NCBI GenBank assembly: GCA_036852015.1 | Contig: JAANDG010000017.1 | Coordinates: 124,001 to 188,000, forward strand | DNA from: Pelodera strongyloides | Taxonomy: Eukaryota; Nematoda; Chromadorea; Rhabditida; Rhabditidae | Length of the DNA stretch: 64,000 nt | Direction: 5' to 3' | Part shown: positions 22,139 through 32,900 of the stretch, piece after piece | Position numbering within the stretch: position 1 is the stretch's first letter | Layout of the letters: each line of letters starts with the position of its first letter | The notes under the pieces: model-generated | Seen by the model: only the letters and a program-made list of their open reading frames with translations | The model's database searches: none | What the model was told of the DNA's origin: nothing | Position numbers and translations under genes: made by a program

Positions 22139-23830
22139 TCTGAGTTCATCACATAAACCGCCTTCGTCTCTCGGTTTCTCTAACTCTGTTCTCGTCTGCG
22201 TTGCCATATGCTGTCTGGCAGCACCGCTGACTCAGGCGTCAGCGACAACCCCGTTCAAAGCACTGGCGTGCTACGCCCCCTCCCAAATGATCCACATAAC
22301 TACAAGTTACAAGTGCCCAGTCATTCCGAGCACTCCATCCGGTCGACAACTCAGTTCGACACTTGAGTTGTTTCGACCAAACGTCCGGAGATATACGTCA
22401 CGAGGATTCGCATGTAAGTTTATTTTCGAAACTATTAAGTACTCAATTAGCCTGCTAGGTACTAGATACGAGCAACGAACTAGAAAGTCCACACCCGTCT
22501 CCGTAGAAGAATGTAGGATGATGCAGCGCTCTAGAAAATGTCCGTACGGAGATATGCATGCAGTAGGGACAACTTTCCAATCTAACAACTCAGATATAGT
22601 TAAATGGCCATCTGCACCTTTTGGGTGTTGTACTCAACACCAGACCACAGTGGTCAACTGTTTTCTAATTGAAGTTGAGATATATACTTATCATGGTAAC
22701 GATAAAGCTATTTCAGACTTTGGGAGCACCACACACTGCGGCTACCAACAGGGAGAGTGCTCCCTGCAAGACGTAACCATGGTAGTATGGACACCAGCGG
22801 AGGAAGAGAAATGCGAGTACGCTAAGATAGGGCGATTCTCAGGTAAGCAACTCCACAATATTTGGGTTAGCAATGACAAACAAATTGCATTGTCGTAGAA
22901 CGACGACCACAAAACAATCAACGACTGCGGTAAGCAATTAATCATCACTGACCAAGGATTCGCAATTAAATTAGAAAAACTAAAAATGATTCGCACCAAG
23001 AGGCAGACCGCCAGAGAAGGAATAGTATCCACGAGCCAACTTGCTTCCCAACTGTTAGCAGTAGAAGCCGCCATGAGTAGCGCGGTATCTAATAGATTAA
23101 CACATCTAGCACATTCAGTATTCGAACAAATCACTCAATTAACAAACAGCAGGAACAACGAACTAAAGATTGACCCAACGGCTGTAGCTAGAAGATTACT
23201 AGGAGTAGATAACATTGTTGCGCAATATGCTGGGAACAACAGAATTGTGGTATCCAGTTGCATAGGGCTTCCAGCCAACACCTACAATTTGATACCATTC
23301 CAGCATAAGTGTTTTAAGTTACCACAAATCCAAGTGGTTACCCCCATGAAAACAACTTGGGTAGGCTTTTACGAACCACTGTTAAAACAGGTAATTAAAT
23401 CCGCAGCAGAACTCAACTGCGATGCAGTGAGGCCTGTTTACATCCAAACAGGAAATGATACGACCCTAGTTTTTAATGCTATCAGCTATCACTGGGACTC
23501 TAGATTTAGTTCAACTTCCCATTGAAACACACAATTCGACAGCCACCAGCTTCAATGCTACCCTACCCTTGACAATTTTTCACAATCTGGTCATGAACGA
23601 CTGGTCAGAAATAAACACTCCATTCCAGAATTTCAATCCGTGGGACGCCCGCGACATGGAACAATACTGGAACGAGTCGCCACGCAGGTGGACGAAAGTT
23701 TGGACGAAGGAGTTTTCGATTGGATGAGGTCGGTGATCTTTTCAACAATTTACAACGTTTTTTCTCGCTTGAGTTTCCATTTGCTGTTTATTAATTTCCA
23801 TCCAAATCCTCATATTTTTGCTCCGCATTT
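22139..23830 (+). pseudogene. env: Retroelement envelope-like gene, broken
   Basis: An open frame starts near 22139, upstream of the first ATG at 22287. It has a hydrophobic signal-like stretch (VLVCVAICCLAAPLTQA), a Cys-rich ectodomain and a TAG at 22896-22898. It stays open beyond the stop to 23525, passing a basic RTKR site of furin type near 22990. A helical region and further cysteines follow. Frame changes near 23480-23640 lead to N-glycosylation sites (NST, NAT) and a hydrophobic segment (about 23720-23800) that could be the membrane anchor. The architecture (signal, SU-like, basic cleavage site, TM-like) is that of a retroviral-type envelope. The exact family is not identified. The stop and frameshifts make it a pseudogene. 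Confidence 0.55.
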
Positions 23831-23974
23831 ATTGCTTCCCATTCCTTCCATCCAATCTCTTTCCCATGATCAGCTTCCATAATCGATTCCATCCTCCACC
23901 ACCGCCCCCATCTCAGGTCTCTCGGTTTGAATTATACAGTAGCTTACCCGCGGCTCCCCCCAGTGAGTCACCCG

Positions 23975-24590
23975 ATACAGGGGGATGTTATCTCCCACCA
24001 CAAAGAAACAAGTCAAATCTTTTATCGGTATGGCTAATTTTTTCCGCAAGTTCATTCCAAACTTTGCCAAAATGGCAGCCCCTTGCATGAGTTAACGCGC
24101 GAAAACACTCAGTTCAAATGGACTACCGAGCACGAAGGAGCATTCCAAATGCTAAAAGACAAACTGACCGCAAAACCCTGTCTGACATTTCCCCGCGACG
24201 ATGAGTTCATTCTTTACACCGACGGGAGCCTGTCGGCTGTCGGAGCATCACCAATGCAAGCGAACGAAAACAAAACACTGTCAGCTATTGGTTTCTTTAG
24301 CAAGGGACTTTCCGATAGTCAACGCCGATGGAGACCAACGCACATCGAGTTGTTCGCTATCATTAGCGCCCTGAGATTTTTCAAACACATCATCAACGGC
24401 AACCTTACTAAAATACGTAGTGACCACAAACCATTAATATTTCTACTAAAACACAACAAGACTCATGACAACCTAGTTAGATGGATGGTTGAGCTCCAAA
24501 GTTATCAGTTATAACTGCGTTATCGAGTACGTTAAAGGGTCTTCAAATTTAGTTGCCGATTACCTCTCACCGCGCTTTCCAATACAACGG
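23975..24590 (+). pseudogene. pol: Ty3/gypsy pol fragment: RT connection and RNase H
   Basis: The end of a gypsy-type reverse transcriptase ([20 protein letters not shown]) is followed by a one-base frame change near 24086 and then RNase H (24083-24514). Key residues are in place: YTDGS (first Asp), THIELFAI (Glu), RSDHKPL (Asp). The tail EYVKGSSNLVADYLS is the usual RNase H/linker junction. The RT catalytic core, protease and integrase are absent. The fragment breaks directly into the helicase-like region downstream. Confidence 0.75.
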
Positions 24591-27140
24591 GAATGTCCCC
24601 CTGGTGTACTACAACACATTGGAGGACTGCATGAACCTGCGCAAGCAAGCAGCCTCCATCGTTAACTGGTACAAACAAGGCAACACCGAAAGTTTGTTCC
24701 ATGCTGACGAGGCACCGCTTTGCCAAGCCGACCATCCAACAACGGTTAAGCCACCCAAAGACCCTCAGTATGGTAACCCACTTTTATTTCAGGTAGTCGC
24801 CAACCAAGGTAACAGGACATTGTTGCTGGAAGCGAAAACAGTCGAGTTGTTCTACGAAAAGGAAGAACTCCGATTCGTAGCGCTCGATAAGTTCAGCATC
24901 CACCAGCAAACCAAGGAACGCTTCTTCAACGTCGATTCAATCACTGTGAAAGATTTCTTTTGGGTTTAGGCGGTCGATATTCCACCAAGAAACCGGAAGA
25001 ATGTCGAAACCCTCGACGTAGCCCTTTCAGCTTCAATTACCCCTGTTTTGAAGCCCTCAACTCATAACACTCTTTTCAGGGCTGCCGTCTTCTTCCCGGT
25101 GAACTACGGAAACCCAGCGCCTGGTGTATGCTCACGAGGTGAACAGCATCAGACGGAAGGCGAATAAATGCAATGCGAGTCGCATCGTGGTAGAAGGCGA
25201 CCCTCATTACGTTACCGTTCCTAATAATTTATTTCAGCTGCCTAGAGGTCACTATATAAGGCCTAACACGATCTACCAATGCATCGCCTGTGCAAACATC
25301 CCAACGGGCCATTGGCTGACAAGTCACCCTAACTCCAAGGAGGCGGTAACTAAGATAAAGGAAGTACTGCGCCCAATCATACCAGTAATTCCAGACGTAG
25401 GCGCAGCTCCAATACAAATTACAGGTAAGGAAAATCACGAACTCCTTCACGACCGGAGGAATAAACTGCTCAGTTTCAGGAATCCTGGCCCTCGCGAATA
25501 CACTTTGCGGATGCTAGCAGCTTCCATGTCACTCGGAGTCTGCAGGTTGGAGGCTGAGAATACGTTTGTGGAAGATAAGGCTGTACACGAAGTAACCGCA
25601 AATATTTTCAGGAAGTCCAGACCGGAGGCGCCGGTACACATGTACCATCAAAGGCAAGACCTCGGAGGGCGGCTGGACTACCTCCAGGATGATGATGGTC
25701 CTCCTCCCACAAGGAAGACACTCATTCTTGGCGGAAATCCGCTCCGCAAAGATCGACCCCAGTGCCGGGACATGCACCGTGGACATACGCCTTTTCCGCA
25801 GAGAAGGTCTTAGACTCTTGAGATCAGTCCAGCTACCATGCACTACTACCGTATTTTTACACTTGCAGGATCCCTCTCCGGGAACGTCACCCCTCGTGCC
25901 GCTGACTACACGACACGCCCCGAAAAGAATCGACTGGACCCAGCCGGCAGCTCTCGGACTAGAATTCGTGTACCGGTCTCAAAACGGAAAAGCGGACAGG
26001 GATGTGATCCCACATGCAAAACTATCCAACCGCCCGCGCAACAGGCAGTCATTTATTCAGAGCGGCAACAGCGTGCAGCTCACTACAGAGCATCAGGCAG
26101 CCGTCGATCTGGCAAACGGTCCCCAAAACATCGCCGCCATTCAGGCTCCATTTGGTACTGGTAAGACCACAGTGGCAGCACTGATTGCCCACGAGTTCCT
26201 TAGAGCTAAAGCTAACCCTAACCTAAAAGTTGCTTTCAGGAACGACAAACAATTGTGTGGCCAGACTCGTCGAAGCAACCAGCCATCAGGACGAAAAATG
26301 CAGCATCGCCCGCTTCGTGGCCGATGCCTCGGTCGATGCGATGAGAGGGCACTACCAAGCAAATACGGCGGACAGATGACCGGCGAAGAACTGCTTGCGT
26401 GCGCGGAGTATACCAGAATCCGTGCTCGCATCGAAGACTTGCGTGCAGGACGTATTTTGGACCTAGACGAGCGTATCGATGTCGAAGCTGCTCTCATGCG
26501 AGAGGAGGAAGTTCATACTACCAATCAGAAAATGTACAAGATCCTTAAAAAGTATGATAATCCTCAAATTTTAGCAACATTTTAGCAACTCGTCGACGCT
26601 CAACATGATGAACAACTCGGGGATCTTTTCTGAAGAAGCCAAGGACATCGGCCTTACGATAATCGACGAAGGTTCCCTCTGCACGGAACCTGCCCTCCTG
26701 GCACTTGCTAAGTGCCTAAGCAAAACTAAACTCATCATAATTGGCGTCGTCAAACAGTTGAAGCCTTTCAGCCGTTTAGACAAGCACAGCATCCCGGTTG
26801 ACTTCTCTAATCGCAGTATTTTAGCAGTCACACTCGCGGCTCCAAAGGTGATCCTTCAACAGAGCTTCCGTGCTCACCCGGCGATCACTCGAGTGGCATC
26901 TTCCCTCTTCTATGATGGATTGGTGCACGCAGGAACCCTGCCGACCGTAGAGAACTGCTCAATGCACGACTCTTCACTTTTCCCCGAGAGAAGCAACCGG
27001 TAGCTTTAATCCATATTCCAAACGGCCAGAGCGCTCGTGCAGCGAACACAAGTTTATTTAATTCAGAAGAGGATCACTCCTACGAGTGCCTTGCCGAACT
27101 CTTCCCGAAGTCCGCGGACGGACTTCGCGTGGTTGGGTAG
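24556..27140 (+). pseudogene. Superfamily 1 (UPF1/DNA2/NAM7-like) helicase, broken or intron-split
   Basis: Open blocks: 24553-24969, 25124-25813, 25689-26585, 26605-27003, then about 27000-27140 in another frame. The third carries the Walker A motif (APFGTGKTTVAALIA, near 26150) after a Q-motif-like region. The fourth carries a Walker-B-like IIDEGS and the SF1 motif LQQSFRAHPAITRVASSLFYDG. Possible short introns exist (for example GTAAGG at 25424 to TTTCAG at about 25479), so some frame changes may be splicing. The domain order suits UPF1-like RNA helicases, a family that in nematodes includes small-RNA factors such as ERI-6/7. I cannot show orthology. Motifs V and VI are missing, so it is at least truncated. 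Confidence 0.6.
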
Positions 27141-27144
27141 GTGT

Positions 27145-28315
27145 AAAGTAGACAATCCCTAGATTCCTATAGCATTATGATTTACACATATACAGTAACT
27201 CGCGGTATTTTTGACCTAAGTCCAACATCATGACGTAGCCAATACCAAAGGGAAATTAATCGGAAGAATAACATTTTCGCATTATGGAATATAAACAAAT
27301 TACTATTTTCAGCCGAGAGAGGGTCACGCGCACCGCGGAGGCGTCGGGCGGGAGCGCACCTATTTAAGGCGCCCGCGGAGCGTCATCAAGGGACGATCAC
27401 CGATTAAGCTATAACTCATCTTTCATGTCTTTATAAATTCTTTGTTATCTTTCTGCTCTTTATCATCGCAATACATCGTTCCCTCGCAGTTACATGTTTC
27501 CACTGTGCACGTATGTTAAGTCTATTAAAGTAATCAAAGAACGGAATGCACCGGCTATCACACACTATCACACATGAATTACTGGAAACGAACCTCTGTT
27601 TGAAGGGCGTGAGGCGGGTTGGGATCCCTTTCAGGCGGGCTATTTTCCTGTGAATGACGGGATAAGAATAAGAAGCTCTCGAAGTATGCAAAATCGCGCA
27701 TTGTTCAAAAAAAAGAAAATAGATATATGTTTCACGGGCCACATCAGACTGCCCAATTTGCGTCGGTCGCCTATCATTTGATGTACAATAGTGCTCACTC
27801 ACCGTAGAATCGTATGATATCCGAGCGTGCCCGTAGTTGATACCCGGAGTAGTCATCAAGGACGGTAATACACGGATATCAAATACTTCGTTCTCTCTTT
27901 CTAATTCAATCTTTCTCTCTCTCCCCTCGTTGACTTGTCTTTGACTTTCTTGCGATCCCGACCATATCGTCAGTGACGCCGTGCTCGACCTCTTCGACAT
28001 CGTCTAGGACACCCCCGGAGAGCTAGTTTTGGAAGTTCCCGTGGATTCAGTGAATTCGGGGACTGAATTTCCATCACATTCCTAGTCGTACTTGTCGTCC
28101 AAGTTGAACTGAAGAAGGTTTCGGTTTTTTTTCCGGTTTCCGAGTTTCTGTGATTCACCATTACGAGCTTTCTCTCTCCCTCTCGTCCTCTCCCTCAAGA
28201 ACCCTCTCTATCGCATCGTGTCTTAATCGTCTTATAGACTCTTTGTTTCTCCCACTAACTCTCTCGCCTTCTTTATATCCACTTTCTTTCTCTTTCTCTC
28301 TTGCTCTATTGCAAT
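27145..28315. other. Non-coding; GC-rich patch with TATA-like site
   Basis: At 27310-27400 a GC-rich segment (GCACCGCGGAGGCGTCGGGC) contains TATTTAAGG and could be a promoter or an LTR remnant. Frames on the minus strand at 27431-28161 look compositionally random and have no recognisable domain. Confidence 0.35.
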
Positions 28316-28317
28316 CT

Positions 28318-29742
28318 TATATATGACATCGACATAGCCTCCATCATCACCACTTTGTTGCACATACATATGTTGGCATTCTAAGAGTTGGAGATCGAGA
28401 CTTTTCCCTTTTACAAAACCGTATTGCTCAGTTGGAAGAATATTGAGCTTTTTAATCCATTTCTGAAGTTCTCTCAATACAAACTTTTCGAGACATTTGC
28501 TAGTGGAAGGTAAGATAGTAATTGGTCTGTAGTCAACAGGTAGCGTGGGATTTTTTGTTTTTGGAATCGGTGTGACAAGACCTTGTTTCCAAATATTAGG
28601 AACTACACCTTGCTCAAGAGATAAATTAAATATATACGACAATGGTTCTGCTAATTGTTGGCGACACTTTTTGAGGAATAATTGAGGAATTTTATCAGAA
28701 GTATCAGATAAGGAGAATTTGAGATTGCTGAGTTCCTTTTCTACCTCATATGGTAAAAGGGTTCTCATTAAACAATGTTGAAACCTCCTATTTGTTCTAT
28801 CAATGCAGGAAAGTTTCCGTTATCACATGTAAAAACAGACAAAAATTGTTTCGAAAGCAATTCAGATTTTTCTTTTTTACCGTAAGCCATAGAATTGTTA
28901 TCTGAATCATATATTGCTGCCATTGACTCCTTGGAACGAATTCGAGAATTTACGTAATTATAAAATCGTTTGCTTCCACAATTTCTACCAACGTTTTTCT
29001 TTTCTTTAGCAGCGAGAAATTTTCTTTTGTGATTTTGTAGAATGGCAGAAATACGAACTAATTCGAGATTCGATTGTGCATTTGGGGTGCAAATATAACC
29101 ATGCGATAAACGATTCTTATGATGAATTAATTTTTGAATGTGCTTGGGATATTGCTCTGTTTTCATATGAATTCTCGTATTAGGAACATGTAGTTGATCA
29201 ATAACAGAAGTAACAGTTGAACAGAAATTTGCATACAAATCATTCAAATCATTGTATGGACAGAGAGAGGAAATCCAGTCAATATTCAAATTACCCTGTA
29301 TGATAGCCCAATTTGCATGTCTATAATTGCGGATCAGTCTAGACTGATTCTCGGGTTGAGGAAAAATGCACGTAAAAGTTATAGAGTGATGATCTGCTAA
29401 AGGAGCAGAAACTTCTGATTTTGTTATAAGACTGGGAGATGTACTAAGTAAATAGTCTAATTGGTTCCCTCTACGGGTAGCCTGGTTAATATGGGAAGTG
29501 AGGTCTAGCGATTCAACAAAGTTAAGAAATTGTTGCCCATACTTATTTGAAAAGGAGCCATTCGTAACGTTGACGTTTACATTAATATCTCCTACTAGCA
29601 CTGATGGTTTGCCATCTGAGAGAAGAGATGCAAGTGCATCATATAACGGCATATCGTCAATTGAATTACTGTTACACGAGGGCGCACGGTAAACTATAAT
29701 AAGACGAAGCTGAGAAGCATATAATACGTCTTCCAAGTCAAT
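28318..29742 (-). mobile_element. LINE (CR1/Jockey-like), 3' part: endonuclease and truncated RT
   Basis: Read on the minus strand from 29736. The endonuclease/exonuclease/phosphatase domain shows GDINVNV, LDYLLSTSP and ADHHSITF. A linker and the start of a non-LTR reverse transcriptase follow (DYRPITILPSTSKCLEKF, EQYGFVKGKS). There is a stop/frameshift near 28768 between the two parts. RT ends abruptly after GGYVDVIY near 28318, before the catalytic xADD box, so the 3' end is lost. The 5' part continues at 38940-39184 and 40068-40140, beyond two later insertions. Confidence 0.85.
29738..29742. repeat. Target-site duplication TCAAT (left)
   Basis: TCAAT immediately before the left LTR matches TCAAT at 38940-38944 immediately after the right LTR. 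A 5-bp duplication is usual for BEL/Pao integrases. Confidence 0.9.
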
Positions 29743-29959
29743 TATTAAGAAACCGACATTGACATGTAATCCCTTTATTCAATATTTGGCACATCTTATA
29801 TACTGTTTCCTTTCAATAACAATGAATTCCTCTTTCGTGAAACTGATTAACAACATCCGGTGACATTGGGAATTGGCAAAATGGAAATGTAGACACAACA
29901 AACAACAAAGTGAAATGCTTCAATGAAATTTTACAAAATAATTTCATAATTATTTTACA
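29743..29959 (-). repeat. 3' LTR of the BEL/Pao element
   Basis: 217 bp, base-for-base identical by eye to 38723-38939. In element orientation it carries GTATATAAG (TATA box) followed about 20 nt later by AATAAA, so the R region is short. Confidence 0.95.
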
Positions 29960-29984
29960 CTCCGGAAAAAGGAAAGAGAGATTC

Positions 29985-32900
29985 TTAAATAGCCTTAACC
30001 TTTTTAAACATTGGTAAATGGAATTCTATTCTTGTGAGAAGGTAAATAATGAGTACAACGATTAGTAGATAAAGAAGTGGTGTGCCTAGCATAGAAGAGA
30101 ATAAGCTTGAGGCAAGTTTTGAAATATACGCTGAAGCAGTGAATTCATTATGGGCAATTTCTTCAATTCTTAGGGTCTTTAGTTCAGTCTCTCTCTGCTC
30201 TTTCTCGTTCAATTTTCCCTGCAACATGAAGTGTGTCTTTCTTCCACAGTGAGTTGTGCAGTTGATTGAGACGGTTCCGCTGAAGAGTAGGATTCTTGTT
30301 TGCTTGACGTTGTTCTTGTTGTCGCAGGCGATTGTTCCGATTGCAGTTCCGCACTGAATTATGGGGCTGGATTCCAGATCACTGTGGCACTTGTACGTGA
30401 GAAGTGCACCCTCCCCACAAGAGAAACATCCAGAGAGGGATAAGGGAGTGACTTCACAGCGATGATCGTTACGAAGAATGGAGAGTTGTAGTCCAGCAAA
30501 TGTTGCTTGCACTTGGAGTTGGGAGAGGCTGATTCGGGCGACAATGGTGTCCTTGTGTGGAAGGAATTCAGTATTGTGGAGCGTTGTGGGCAGATACGTG
30601 TTTATAGTGTCGCTCACGGTTCCAGAAGGACAGGCGCAGAGCAGGGATAGGGAAGCTTGAGAGCAGGAGCAGATTTGTGGTCGGAATTTACACTTGAACT
30701 CGGTTGCTCGGTGCCGGGAAGCGCACTGTAGTTGTCCGACGAGTCCTCCAGTGAAGTGGTTGGGTGGGTTTGCAGTGATGAAGGCACTTCTCGTTCCGTC
30801 CGAGATGAAGTCGTTTCCCAAGATTGGTAAGGGTGGGATAGAAGAACTGAGAACTGTGAATGTGACGGGAACATTTGGTAGAGTGTACTGTTCGCCGGGC
30901 AGGATGGTGAAGGATTGGCTGATTTCGACGCCTTGGTACTGGAGGCTTGCATGCAAAGTGATTCGAATGTTCCAGCTGGGGCAGCGGAAGACTTCGTAGA
31001 TCGTTGAACTGGTGGGCATGGCGTACATTCGAGAGAAGACACATGAAGAGGAGCAGAAGAAGCAACCACATGTGATACAACCACACGCGGAGTAGCAGGA
31101 GGTGTAACCGGGAGCTGTTCGTGCATCGCCGTCGAACTCGGGGATGATCGTGTCGGCGGTAATGCGCTTGCAGTAGTCGTTGTCTTTGCAAGATCCACAT
31201 TCGTCGCAGCGGTGATGACTCTGTACTTTTATTTCGTGGTCGCGAGTGTAGTACAGAGTGTCCTTGTTGCACATGATTTCCAGATGTTCAACACGAAGTG
31301 AAAGTGTTCCAAGAGGTTCCTTTTTGTCGTTGACGATTACCATGCAGGATTCTGCCTTGTTGGCTCGTAGATTCAGGATTGTCGTTCCTTCAGTGCTGCA
31401 GTTGAGAACGTGGTCGTGTTGCGTGCAGGTAGTTGTGGAGCTGTCGAACGTAGTTGTTGTTGTGCATCCATGCGAAGAAGTGGGTACGATGATAATGAAG
31501 ACGATGATCGTGAGAACAGTTGATGGTGGTATCCATTGACGGCGTTCGGGAGCTCGTTGTCGGACGAGTCCATGAAGAGCTCGAAGAGGCTGAAGTGGTA
31601 GGCCGATCAGACGCTTGAAGATGTGGAGGATTGGTCGGAAGAGTCTGAAGATCGGTGTGAAGATGCGGAAGATGACGAAGATTTGGCAGATGAAGAAGAA
31701 CAGCTTGCTGACGTAAGAGAGTAGTTTCAGTGTGTGAGAGAGTGTGTGGACGACGACTGCGAGTAGGCTGAGAAGAAGATATACTTGAATCCATTCGAAG
31801 GTCGTGAGACATTGCGGGTGACGAAGGTGAGACCAGCACCAGGTACACGTGGCGCTGCACAGGCTCGTACAGGTGACGTTCAGGGAAGACGTAATTGATC
31901 CAGATTTCCAGAGATGAAGTAGAAGGTCTGCATTGACCGGTAAGTTTGGAAGTTGAATTCGTAGTTTCTGAGTTGTTGTTGATCGTGACGAGCAGAGATT
32001 GTCGTAGCAGATGTCGATACTGTATTGTGCAGTGTTTGTCGATGGGTCCGTAATTTCCAGCTCCATTTTGTTGTCGCGGCAACTCCCACCCAATCGTGGG
32101 TTGGCGGGAATGTTCAGATTCAGGAACGGGTAGTACGTGTACGTTGCCGAACCCCATGCTGTGACCGGTACAGTGAAGTTGAGTCCTTGAAGAAGTGCAG
32201 GAGTTGGTGGGAAGAAGCAGAAGGTTCGGGTGTCGGGAGTGCATTGAACGAACATGCAGAGACGAGTGGTACCGATGACTGAATTGGGTACGATTTCGGC
32301 AGTAGAAGTGACGTGAAGTTCATGATTCTGCGTGGAATAACAGACGACGGGTCCGTTGCGATCGAAATCCACCAAAGAAACTTGCAGGTGGTTCACCACG
32401 TGAATTGCTCCAGATGGAAGAGATATTTGCGCGAAAGTCTTCGTGTGGCTGAGACGAGAGCATTTTTCTTCATTCGGATCGAAAGAGCAGATTTCTGGAG
32501 GTCGAAGGATAGCAAGTCGAGCTTCCGTTGCAGGATCAGGAGGATGGACGGTAATTGGGAGAAGATGTACACATCCAGAGCTCCATTGTGGGCAAGGACA
32601 GTACGATCCGCAGTAAGACTTGGGATTGATCTTGGATAGTTCTTGAGTGTGTCCATTGGGACAGTTGATCGGTAGATGGCACAACGTCGCCTTTGATTGT
32701 GCGATTGCAATTGTTCGGGCAGCACAGCGCGGAAGATAGAGCACATTGTCGAATTGTTCGTTGCAAGCAGCTACGTGACTGACCGAGAGAAGAGAGGCGA
32801 TGACGAGGCAGGCGATCGTAGTGTGAAGAAATTTCGCTTTGCTGCGAGTGACCATTTGATGACCTTGTTGAGCGAGGGTCTGAACGGTAGCCGTTGGCGG

